This document shows positions 33,841-43,204 of a stretch of DNA of 64,000 nucleotides, piece by piece (positions within the stretch are counted from its first letter, which is position 1; every line of letters begins with the position of its first letter). The notes below the pieces were generated by a model. It did not search any database, had not been told where the DNA came from, and saw only the letters and a list, made by a program, of their open reading frames with translations. Made by a program: the position numbers and the translations under genes. This stretch comes from Saccharina japonica (taxonomy: Eukaryota; Sar; Phaeophyceae; Laminariales; Laminariaceae), in contig MEHQ01003787.1 of the NCBI GenBank assembly GCA_008828725.1, positions 25,509 to 89,508 on the forward strand. Reading direction: 5' to 3'.

Positions 33841-34147
33841 CTCTCTACTCTTCCTCTTCCTCTTCCTCTTCCTCTCCCTCTTCCTCCTCCTCCTCTTCTT
33901 CTTCTTCGTTTTCTTCTTCCTCCTCCTCATCTTCCTCTTCTTCCTCCACCTCTTCTCCTCCTCTCCTTTTCGTCCTCCTCCTCCTCCTCCTCCTCCTTCT
34001 CCTCCTCTTCCTCCTCTTTCTTCCCAGTCTCCTGCTCCTGCTCCTCCTCTTCCTGTTCCTTCCCTTTCTCCGGCTTCTGCTCCTTTTTCTCCTTTTACCC
34101 TTGTTTTCCCTCCTCTTCCTCCTCCTCCTCCTCCTCCTCCTCCTCTC
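33841..34147. repeat. CTT/CCT triplet-rich microsatellite
   Basis: About 300 bp of CTT, CCT and CTC triplets. All frames are open and encode Ser/Leu/Pro strings (or Glu/Arg/Lys on the other strand). This is a pyrimidine tract and I do not call a gene. Confidence 0.85.
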
Positions 34148-34149
34148 GA

Positions 34150-34245
34150 TCCGAGCTCTGTGGCTCGCGTGGCGTGCGCTCGAAGTTTTTTTTCCCGCGG
34201 GAGTGGATAAGCCGATTTCCCGGGTTTTCTGCATGAGGCCGTGTT
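34150..34245 (-). repeat. Family M repeat
   Basis: On the + strand: GAGCTCTGTGGCTCGCGTGG, GCGCTCGAAGTTTTTTTTCC, GGATAAGCCGATTTCCCGGG and TTCTGCATGAGGC. It is the reverse complement of 47295-47465. Confidence 0.85.
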
Positions 34246-35309
34246 TCGTACGTACGTGCCAGTAAATAACGATGTTCTGTTTTTAGATGTTGTCTGTTTT
34301 TTGCTCTCTCACATGCACACAGGCCAGAAACATGTACCAGATACCAGTAGACAACAGACAAAAGCACAGAGCACGGCGTTACAGCGTTGCCGCCAACACC
34401 ATAGAACATCGTGCGTGAGTGGCACATCCATCTGGGCTGTACTGCTGCTGTGGACAGTTGTTTTATCGAAGGCGGCTGTCCGTAGCCCGCCACTGTCTTG
34501 CATTCTTTCCTGTTGTGCTGTGTGTCTATGACATATCCAGGGTCACTTTGGACCGAAATGTAAGGGCCGTTTTTATTACGTGTGAGTACGGCAACTGTTA
34601 TTATATTTCTGGTGTTGCGGGTTTTTGCCCCAAGCACACCACCAAACTTTTAGACATCAGATAACATGCAAAGAGAACACGAACAACACGTTGCAACCCC
34701 GCCCAGCAGCACAAGCAGCATCACAGGCAACATCACGCGCATGTGGCAGGTCCGTGCTGTACTGCTGTGGCTCCAGCAGCAGTAGTTGCTTTATCGGAGG
34801 CTATGATCCGTCATCGCTGATCGGTCATCTCTACCTCTCTCCTTCTGCTGCGCTGCTGCTGTGCATGTGTATGTGCGGTGTGTCACGCACTCACTGCTGT
34901 GGACACGCACGCCAGTATAAAACATATTTTGACCTTTGGTAATATGGTCAAATGAGTGCGATGCCCGGTTATTTGTTTGAAGTCGTCAGTTCGAGACTCT
35001 CGTTCATATGTATGTTTTTCCTTTTTAGTGGGGGATAGAACTTTGCTTGTTATTTGTCTGCGGGCCGAAAATGACTTGACCTTGGTATGCGGGGTGAAAA
35101 AGCGCACCGTGCATTGTTATCCCACCCACTGTTCGAAAGACGCCCAGCACGAGGACTGAAATTACAGCCGACAAAACTACCGCCGCGCTTCATGGCTGTT
35201 TATTTGCTCGGCACTGTTCGATGTCTGTCTGTCGGGTTGGGTTACGGCACGTACATAATATAAACAATAAAACAAACCAAAAGTGAAAATAAACAGTCAC
35301 TTTCCGCCC

Positions 35310-36121
35310 TGAGGCCGTTTCCTATGCGGTTCGATTTTTGAGCTTCAGATTATGGTCTGATCGATTTTTCAGCGACCTGGTTCGAAAATCGAAACAGTCT
35401 TCTTATGCGAGAAAACACGGATTTGTTGTATCATACGTGCAGATATTTGAGCAAACGGCAAGACCAACTGCTGTTGTTGTTGTGGTCTAGCGCCGCGAAG
35501 AGACGCGCCGAGTGCGCTGTACTGGGCATAGAACCCAAGCGTTCGAAGCCACGCTGGCTGCCTCTGGTCTGGCGGCGACGCGCCGAGTGCGCTCGAGTCG
35601 ACCTGTCTTGGTATTTTGTATTTTGACACAACGAAGCATCCGAGCGTTGACTGCTGTGTACTACTGCTGTACTGCTGCTGCTGCTGCTGTGAAGTCTACG
35701 AGTACGCGTACGGAGAGGCGCGTGCCGAGTGCGCTTCCCTTCGTCTCTAGGTCCGAGCCCGCGCCAGCCGACTGTAATTTGGCGACGGAGAGGCCCACCG
35801 ATCGTCGGCTGCGCGTCGGGCGCGAAGCAACGTCGCTGTGTCACCATCCAACTCATCGATCGTGCTGCTGCTGCTGCTTGCTTGCTGCGTGGATAACATC
35901 TTGAATTTAGAGACCATGCCATTTTTCGATTTGAAAATCTGATGACCCAAGTCGTCGGATTTTGGCCCAAAATCCGACGACTTGGGTCATCGGATTCTCA
36001 AATCGAAAAATTTCCGATCAGATTTTGCATAATCGGACTGCATAGGACGGTGCTTTCGTTTTTGAGATCGAAAAATACAAATCTGAAGCTCAAAATCGAA
36101 CCGCATAGGAAACAGCCTGAC
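35310..36121. mobile_element. ~810-bp element with ~40-bp terminal inverted repeats
   Basis: Left end TGAGGCCGTTTCCTATGCGG then TTCGATTTTTGAGCTTCAGA; the right end, inverted, reads TCAGGCTGTTTCCTATGCGG then TTCGATTTTGAGCTTCAGAT. The interior has two GCGCCGAGTGCGCT blocks, CTG triplets and a perfect 23-bp hairpin (35941-35991). No transposase-like protein is visible, so it is a non-autonomous element or unclassified mobile DNA. One copy only in this window. Confidence 0.8.
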
Positions 36122-36290
36122 ACAAAAAATAAGCCAATTTCGACCCTCCGCACCAAAACCAGGCCAATTTCGAACCCAACACAAAAACCAAGTCATGTTT
36201 GATCCCCCACATAAAACCATGATGATTTCGACCATAACACTAAAATCGAGTCTATTTCGATCCCCTTCTAGAACCAAGTCAACTGTGGTG
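36119..36290 (+). repeat. Tandem repeat, ~34-bp unit, about 5 copies
   Basis: Units of ACACAAAAACCAAGxCAATTT followed by CGACCC. It abuts the right end of the element at 35310-36121. Confidence 0.7.
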
Positions 36291-36702
36291 ACCCTCTACA
36301 CAACAAAGACATACTTAAACACACTGGCGAACATAATATAATGTTTGGCGGAATCGTTAGGAAAATCTATAAAAAATATGCAGTCAATAGTAAGGGTTCC
36401 ACGCTATATTTCCAAGTCTTTTTATCCCCAAAGTGCGCAGGTCATCTGATACAGTTCTAAAAAATAGTATGCATGTACCCTGCATGTACGGTAATATGCA
36501 GATAATTCATAACGTCGTACTATGATATAATATGCTTGCGTAGGATACAATATCGAATTATGTACGAGTTTGGTTTTCAATTCGTTCTTGCGCCACTCCC
36601 CCAGGCATGTCCCGGAGGGGAACCTTGTATTATATATAATGGTTTACCGTCCACCAGTACACACAGTCAGTTGACGACAGACGACAGTTACAAATAGCCA
36701 CT

Positions 36703-36845
36703 ATTGCGGGGGAACATGTATACTACTACTATTACTAGTAATCAGAACCAAAAATGGTGTGTAAACGTAGGGGGATACTATTAATACATGGTTTTTGGGT
36801 CCATCGTGGGTTCTGATTATTCTTACCACAATAGCCCCCCCCGGA
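36703..36845. mobile_element. F-related MITE (sister family)
   Basis: TTGCGGGGGAACATGTATAC ... AGTAATCAGAACC ... GGGTTCTGATTATTCTTACC ... CCCCCCCGG. The ends resemble family F but carry CAGAACC/GGTTCTG in place of AGGACC/GGTCCT. Likely relatives lie at 31574-31690 and 56649-56760. Confidence 0.55.
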
Positions 36846-37290
36846 ATACTGTTTACTACACTAGCCCCCCCGGAATAGCGCCCAGACCCTACGTGGCGAG
36901 ACCTATTCTATCTTTTATTTTTATGTGCAATCTGACTTGTGACTTCAAACCTAATAATAGCTCGAAGTCCGACGCTTGCGGGCAGTGAAGGCTTGCAGCT
37001 TTGCACGCCGCTTTTGATCAAAAGGCGTTAACACGCGCGACACCCGCCACCAGCCTACTAAAATAACACATTTTGAACATTTTGTTGTGATATCCGACTT
37101 TTATGGTTGTGTTCAATGCTCGAGATGCATGTTCGTACATACCAGTATTGTATTTTACCTATTTTCAACCCGTGGAAAAACAACGTCTTCATATTCGTGC
37201 ATCCCAGTACCAATATACTACCAATGCGAGTGGGACAAGGGTGCGTTGTTGTATTAACCCGTACGAATTACCAGGGTATATAGCGTATAG

Positions 37291-37752
37291 TATATAACAT
37301 CCGATTTTCCTAATGGAGAATTGCCTTTCCGATGAGAATGAAAATCGAAAATATTGTTTTTTGAATTGTAAGGGATGTATATACTTCCCTCACAGTCGTT
37401 CTTTTCACTGTAAACTATTGCCAGTTGTGACACCCGTCGATGACAAAAAGAAAAAAAACGAAATCGGCATCGGCAGTCTCAAGATATCGAAGATCCCAGA
37501 AACTCTGGATTTATGGGCGAGGTACCTCGCTCATAAATGCAAATTCCCTTAAATCCTTGATTTTTCGAGCCTGTCAAGGTTGATTTCATTCTTTTTTTTC
37601 GTGAATCCATACCTACCATCGAGGAACATATTTTCTAGGTCAAATTTCGACCGGGGGCGAAATACAACTCTTAAACAATAACAAAGTAGTAAAATCGATT
37701 TTCATTCTCATCGGAAAGGCAATTCTCAATTAGGAAAATCGGCAGTTATATA
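37291..37752. mobile_element. ~460-bp element with ~58-bp terminal inverted repeats
   Basis: Left arm TATATAACATCCGATTTTCC, GGAGAATTGCCTTTCCGATG and AGAATGAAAATCG. The right arm, inverted, reads TATATAACTGCCGATTTTCC, GAGAATTGCCTTTCCGATG and AGAATGAAAATCG. The interior has no recognised protein. Confidence 0.85.
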
Positions 37753-37910
37753 GTATGCTCTGTTGCTGTGGCTATTATCCGATACCTGGTAACGCTAATA
37801 GACCGTGGTACGACCCCTTGACTGCCCGCCCCCTATATACTAAACACAGCAGCATCTTAAGGCCAGCAGAGACCTTGACGCGCTCAAAAAGACCGCTCTC
37901 TTATTCCACT

Positions 37911-37974
37911 GTCCCTAAATATAAGCACCGTTTGGATTCAATATTAACATAAAACAGTCCTTAGATTTAAGGAC
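37911..37974. mobile_element. Family N fold-back element
   Basis: Left arm GTCCCTAAATATAAGCACCG; inverted right arm GTCCTTAAATCTAAGGACTG. The arms meet with little spacer. Confidence 0.7.
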
Positions 37975-38026
37975 AAGATACGTAGCATATTTGTGAACTA
38001 CCGCTGTAACCGTCTGTTCGTCTTCC

Positions 38027-38355
38027 TGTGTGCCCAGGCTAACCTGGCCCTGTGTTTATGAATATAATGTTGTAATCTTCGTTATGCAGCTTTTTGTGTA
38101 CCCAGTCTAACCTACTGTAGTATCCTGCTGTTTATGGATCTAAATCTACTGTTGTAATCGTCGTCGTGTATTTTTCTGTTGTGACTCATCTATAACCTTA
38201 TCTGCTGCTGTTTTTTATCTAAATATCCTGCTGTAATCTTCGTTGTGTGTTTTTCTGCGTGGTCGGTCTATAACCTAGTTTGCTGCTGTTTATGGATCTC
38301 AATCTACTGCTGTTCTTGTCGCTGTATGTTTTTGTGTGGCCAATCCAACCAAATT
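38027..38355 (+). repeat. Tandem repeat, ~75-bp unit, 4-5 copies, upstream of uL4 exon
   Basis: Units of CTGCTGTTTATGGATCTAAA, TCxTGCTGTAATCTTCGTTG and TGTGTTTTTCTG. It is pyrimidine-rich and lies just before the acceptor at 38429, so it is in the intron of the uL4 gene. Confidence 0.75.
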
Positions 38356-38429
38356 TTCTGTTTATGGGATGTAAATATATTTCTGTATTCGTCTTTTGTG
38401 TTATTTTGTGTCTCTTTCTGAATGGCCAG

Positions 38430-38537
38430 GAAAGAGGCCTCGACGGCAACGTGACTCTGATCGTTGGAGACAACCCCCAGCCGGAGTTCGTGCGATCCGC
38501 CAGAAACATCGTCGGCGTGAAAGTCTTGCAGGCCAGG
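38430..38537 (+). CDS. RPL4 (uL4m-like): Ribosomal protein uL4, bacterial/organellar type, penultimate exon
   Basis: The exon encodes 36 residues, in frame and phase 0 at both ends, between acceptor AATGGCCAG and donor AGG|GTGAGG. The protein reads ERGLDGNVTLIVGD, then PEFVRSARNIVGVKVLQA. This matches the C-terminal half of bacterial L4 (LIITGE-NLFLAARNLxxVxV). uL4 binds 23S-like rRNA and lines the exit tunnel of the large ribosomal subunit. The bacterial-type sequence points to a mitochondrial or plastid ribosome, mitochondrial being more likely from the NVYDI motif in the next exon. Upstream exons for the RNA-binding N-terminal part (KGTGRAR region) were not found in the window. The exon lies on the same strand inside intron 2 of the molybdopterin synthase gene. 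Confidence 0.8.
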
Positions 38538-38797
38538 GTGAGGACAAGAAAAGGAGCACTCTAAAATACCACTCTAAATAACACTCGAAGAAGCACTCTC
38601 ACCTCTCTCAACAACACGTGCTACGTATGCGATTGGCCTATGGTAGCACTTTTAGGTCAAACTGTTTATGACGACTAGTTCTGACTATTTCTGACTATTA
38701 CCGACTATTACTGACTAATAGTATACTCCTCAACTGAGACATTATCAATACGACATGCCTTATCGCTGGAATGTCATTTTCGTTTTCCACATTCTTT

Positions 38798-38869
38798 TGG
38801 TGCCACGTATTTGGGGACAAACTACTTGGAATTAGTGTTGGGTAATGTTTTCAGTTCTGAATGGGTTAA
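38798..38869 (+). mobile_element. Family E MITE, left-truncated
   Basis: TATTTGGGGACAAACTACTT, GGAATTAGTGTTGGG and CAGTTCTGAATGGGTTAA. It sits in the intron between the two uL4 exons. Confidence 0.75.
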
Positions 38870-39459
38870 ACGCCATGCCATTGCCCATAGGGTTGCACGT
38901 TCTGTTTTCTCGAGGTCGGGTTTTGGGTGGGGTCTACTAGTAATGATAGTGCTACTAACAATAGTAGCATAGAACCTCTCAGGCGAGGACCTTCACTTTT
39001 TTTTCAGGCGCACCTCTATCGTACACCGCATACATCCAACCTCAAGCCTCAAGAGGTATCCTCTCGTAGTCTAGGCAGGTTATTTACCTGGTACTGACTA
39101 CCAGGTATTTGTTGGTCTTGTACGAAGTATAATACTGGTATGTGTTTCGCTCGGAGAGGCAGCAGCAGGCTGGAAGGAAGGAGCGCTCGAATCTCGAATG
39201 TCAACCGATTTCTGATTTCAAGGTTTAAACGTTTCAAGAGAGCTTTTAGCATCCCTTAGATTTTTATCGTAATCGTAAACCTAACCTAACCTTGATATTG
39301 GTCATGCCTTTGCTTTCACTTGTGACTTGTGACAAGAGTTTCGGCCCCTTTCTAACCTTGCCGTCATTTTGAGACAAATTTCTTGAAAACAGTACGTACA
39401 GCCATTGTTTTGGGGCACCGCAAATAAAAGGGCATAAAAGAGACGGCAAAATGCGTATC

Positions 39460-39870
39460 CTGTAGTGTATTCCGGGCGTACGTTTACGCTAGTATCGCAT
39501 TTGTTTGCCTCTGACGGTCCCTACGCGGGGTGCGGCCCTGCACGGGCACCGGCCTCCTACACCCCCCCCGGGGACCCTCTGGGAGCCCTCGCCCCCCTCC
39601 TGCGGGGTGCGCAACACCCACCTCCGGCCCATCTAGATCCCTGGCAAAAGCGGCAAACCCATAACATTTTTCAGCCTGTGGCGAAACATATTGCGGCGTC
39701 CACTTTGGATGTTGCGGCAAAAAGTTGCTCTGCGCGCCGTTCCGCGGATTTAAATGCCACTGAAGAGCACCGCCATATTGTAAACGTCCGATTCCTGGGC
39801 AAGTTGCGGGGCTATGGGCTGCCGTAAGGATCGGTCGGCTCCACAGCAGTCTCTGCTTCTGCATCCAACA
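39460..39870. other. GC-rich unique segment between uL4 exons, function unknown
   Basis: It is open on both strands for about 120 codons, GC-rich and not repeated in the window. Neither translation resembles a family I know; one is Pro/Ala-rich and the other Arg/Gly/Pro-rich. It may be an old duplicated or inserted piece. I do not call a gene. Confidence 0.3.
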
Positions 39871-40252
39871 TTCGTTAACACGTTGGACAGAATAGATCCG
39901 CGTTTCCCCCGTTTCGTAATATAGATATTTCGGGGCGTATTCTAGATATTTCGGGGCTGGTAGCTATCTGGGTTGTGTGTGTATGGTCTGCACGACCTAC
40001 TACTGTACGTCATGTGTGCAGGGTGAGATACATATGTATGACACAGCTCTTGCGCACAAGTTTGTTTGGCGGGATCTATCTGTACTATACAACTGTATGC
40101 CTATGCCTCTTGCACATACTATCATAACGGTAAGCACAGGATCTACGAGTATTGTAGGTTATCCTGATCGTGGTACGTCCGATCGATGTGGCCATTCGCT
40201 CACTGCCTTGCTTCATCCTGTTGCCGCATGTTGCACGCGTCTTGTTTCACAG

Positions 40253-40345
40253 GGGGCGAACGTGTACGACATCATTAAGCGACCGAGCCTGCTGTTGACA
40301 GAGGATGCGGTGACGCACTTGGAGAACTCTCTCGAGGCCAAGTAG
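40253..40345 (+). CDS. RPL4 (uL4m-like): Ribosomal protein uL4, bacterial/organellar type, last exon
   Basis: Thirty residues and a TAG stop, after acceptor CTTGTTTCACAG. The protein reads GANVYDIIKRPSLLLTEDAV, then THLENSLEAK. This is the L4 C-terminus (xNVYDILxxxxLVLTxxAVxxLExxL). Spliced to 38430-38537 across a 1,715-bp intron it gives VKVLQAR-GANVYDIIK without gap or frame loss. The following 120 bp contains a decayed copy of the exon's own end (see 40404-40471). Confidence 0.85.
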   Translation, partial: GANVYDIIKRPSLLLTEDAVTHLENSLEAK

Positions 40346-40403
40346 GCTACAACAACAGCAGTAGTAGTACGGCTGGGCCCTGGCACAGCAGTATATACTG
40401 ATT

Positions 40404-40471
40404 GAGCCTGCCATACGTATACGGAGGATACGGGTGGCTCACTTGGAACACTCTGTTGAGGCCAATTAGGC
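40404..40471 (+). pseudogene. Decayed tandem copy of the uL4 exon end
   Basis: TGAGCCTGC, GAGGATACGGGTGGCTCACT, TGGAACACTCTGTTGAGGCC and AATTAGGC line up with 40285-40349 (GAGCCTGC, GAGGATGCGGTGACGCACTT, GGAGAACTCTCTCGAGGCC, AAGTAGGC). The frame is broken by small indels, so it does not encode protein. Confidence 0.8.
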
Positions 40472-40587
40472 CAGTGGTGTCCACGTGCGCCTTGGCCCAG
40501 CTTCGACAAAAGGGTTCGTAGCCCACACTACTGTAACTCCTCGTCACATCAACCATTAATTTCCGGGAAAATTCCACGGAGGTTTCA

Positions 40588-40604
40588 TTAGGGTTAGGGT
40601 TAGG
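40588..40604 (+). repeat. Interstitial TTAGGG repeat
   Basis: TTAGGGTTAGGGTTAGG, in a diverged ~155-bp duplication (about 40486-40790) with CTTGGCCCAGCTTCGAC at both unit starts. Telomere-like GGGTTACGGG words recur at 40775-40800. Confidence 0.75.
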
Positions 40605-41142
40605 CCTCCAGTAGTGCGTTTTACGTCTTGGCCCAGCTTCGACTAAAATGGTTACTGCAGGTATTGATAGTCCACAGTCCACGCTACCAGGTGCTACTGT
40701 ATGTACGGCTGTAGCTCCTCATTCCCTCTTTATCCCGAGAAATTTCCGGGTGGTCGGGGTTGATCGTTGATGTTACGGGTTAGGGAGTTCGGGTTACGGG
40801 TACTCGTACGGTTTTAGTGTCGAATGTTTTGCAACCATTTGGTCGAAGCTTGGCCAAGGTATATACTAACCCTTTAGGTAGTAGGCGGCAGGCAGTGACA
40901 GCGGTGTTATTCCTACCGATCATGGTATACACTGCAGGTAGTATATAGGTGCTGGAAAGATAAGAGCCCGACCATGGCCGTGGCTAGCGTTGCTGTATGA
41001 AGCGGTTGTTGCTACTTTCTGCTCGTTGCTGTGCTCGAAGAAGCACCCTGTTGTGATATATTATAGCGTTGCCCTGTTGACCCTTTTGGAATTTCATCTG
41101 AAATTAATGACGGTAAAAATGACGACGATTTCGGCATACATC

Positions 41143-41475
41143 GCCCCGGTGGTCTAGGAAGTAACCACGAAGACCGTTAGGTTGGCGGTCGAGGGTTCGA
41201 GTCTACTTACGTATGGAGGTTTTTATTCTCAAATGACACCAACTGAGAGCGCATATCTGAGAGCGCATATTATAGCGTGGGTAAGCACAATTCGACGAGA
41301 GTTGGCGAGGGAAGAAAGTGCTGAAATCTTCTCGCGATAAAAATGCAAGGCAAGAACCGTAGTGGGGGAGGAGGGAGAAGAGCCTACTTTGTGACCCCGG
41401 ATCTGAGTTACGACTAAAGTAGGAAGGAGAGAGAAAGTAAGGGCGAAGATAATGAATTGGATGGAAAAAAAAACG
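41143..41475 (+). mobile_element. SINE family S, full copy 11 (subfamily 1)
   Basis: The best + strand reference copy: head GCCCCGGTGGTCTAGGAAGT, B box GGGTTCGAGTCT, GACACCAACTGAGAGCGC, CGACGAGAGTTGGCGAGGG, CGCGATAAAAATGCAAGGC, GACCCCGGATCTGAGTTACG and an A9 tail. About 330 bp. The head has the arrangement of a tRNA pol III promoter, so the element could be transcribed from it. Confidence 0.9.
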
Positions 41476-41703
41476 ACAGAAGATCTATCATACACGACAA
41501 CACAAAAATATCCAACAGCTTTTTGTATGTTCATTGTTCAAGAAACACAGCTCCTCTGTTGTTTGTAATCGAAATCAGCCAGCCGGCACTTCACTTCTTC
41601 AACACTCGTACGAGTATGGTACTACGGCGTTTATACTGCTGTTGTCGTTGTTCTCGTATCTGTTCACCAGCATTGCTGCAGCAGCACATCATCACATACT
41701 ATC

Positions 41704-41816
41704 AAGGAGGACCAAGTAAATAGGACCAAATTTTGTTAGTAAAAATAAGTCGTAAACGTATAGGTTTTTGTGTGCACCGTAGGTCCTGTTTACTAGTATT
41801 TACTATGGTCCCCTGT
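41704..41816. mobile_element. Family F MITE, copy 5
   Basis: AGGAGGACCAAGTAAATAGG ... GGTCCTGTTTACTAGTATTT then ACTATGGTCCCC. The left end has lost part of the terminal repeat. Confidence 0.75.
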
Positions 41817-42225
41817 AATACTACGAAGTTCATTTCTGCCACGCCACCAGCACATAAATAATAAATCCTTTTCGTATCCTCGTTCAGTTCTTTCTGTCGT
41901 ATGATATGTACCAAACCGGCACATACATTTCGTTCGCGAGCGTTACAGCAGTAAATAAATACTACTGTAGTACCAAAAGAAGTAGTAGACCTACTGCTCT
42001 ACTGCTACGTCAAACACTATGTGTACGTAGCCCCTAAATAACGAGGCTCTACGTACAACACAGAGGCGAACACTACGTACAAAGAAAGGCAGGCTGCCCT
42101 GCAGCGGAAAATGCGCGTTGTGGATTATCTCACGTACGTACTTCAACCGCCTTCGGCGGTTTGGAACTCCGTGAAACGTAGATTTTGTATTTTTTGTTGC
42201 CGCGTGCATCTCCACATCTCCTCAG

Positions 42226-42413
42226 CACAACCCCAACTTCTGCGTGCGCTGGTGGTCGGTGAGAGCAAGCAAGAGGAGTGCCAAAACATGGAGGGCAAGC
42301 AAGTCGATCCGCTCTCGTACTCCGCGGATGCTGACAGTTCTGTCCTGGAGGAGATAGCCAGGCTGGATGGCCTGAGGGTGAGAAGGGAAATATGCAGAAA
42401 AAAGAGAAAATAA
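42226..42413 (+). CDS. Possible exon of an unrecognised gene
   Basis: After an acceptor-like TCCACATCTCCTCAG (42225) there is an open, GC-balanced stretch reading QPQLLRALVVGESKQEECQN, then EGKQVDPLSYSADADSS and VLEEIARLDGLR. It either ends at a donor AGG|GTGAGA (42378) or runs on to TAA (42411-42413) with a basic end REICRKKRK. It is not part of molybdopterin synthase, whose exons join without a gap, nor of uL4, which has already stopped. It differs from repeats in having varied amino acids and Glu/Asp balance. I do not recognise a family and it may be chance. Confidence 0.3.
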
Positions 42414-43204
42414 CGTACCAGTCGTACCAGCACGTACATCGTATCGGACACCTATGATAAGTTAGTCTCCAACTACCAGGTGCTGGCAGTACAACGTTGG
42501 CGGCTCTCGTGACCACCGACCTTCCCTATTATGACGGGTCGCAGCGCCACAGCACACCACGCTTGCTCACGCGCCTCGAGGATCGTGGGCTAGAACATAC
42601 CTGGTATGTAGGAAGATAGGCCGCATTTTTTTATATGAGATTCCAGACTCAAGATTCAAGACGCGGAGCAATTGCCGCACATGGAACATGGGACTTGGCC
42701 TGCAAAACCCCAGCGCAGCGTAGCTATTTACGTACATAGCCGAGAGTTGCTAGCCGGGAGTGGCTAGCCGAGAGCCGTGGAGAGCACAGAGAGACAGTCA
42801 CCTTAAACGCATGCAGACATAGAGGACGTCGAGTAACTTCCCTCGTACCGTTTGGTAAGAGGGGGCGACTCGGTACCACCGGTGTCCTGTTCTTGGCCTT
42901 TTTAGGGCTTGCCGTTTGACTGAGACGTAACTTCGCGCTTTGGGTTGGAACTTTAGGAACAACCCCAATACGTTCGTATCGGTACAAACTACGACAGCAC
43001 GACAGCAGACATTCGTGCTCCTACTCAAGCTTTGAAACAGGCAGCAAGCGACACGGCAGTTTATTTCAAGTAGTCGTGTCTAGCAACGGTGGCGTTGGAT
43101 ACAGCGGGCACTCCAGGTAGAACGTACCTTGCTTACACTACGAGTGCGTACGACGTATGGATATGCACGAGCTTTCGTTCATATCTGATACTTGGTATAC
43201 CTGG

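Noticed and set aside
33733..34265. Ser/Leu/Pro and Glu/Arg-rich frames of 129-167 codons
   Set aside because: Translations of a CTT/CCT microsatellite, open on both strands.
39465..39864. Overlapping 120-codon frames on opposite strands
   Set aside because: High GC makes both strands open. Neither has a recognised motif, and the stretch lies inside the uL4 intron.
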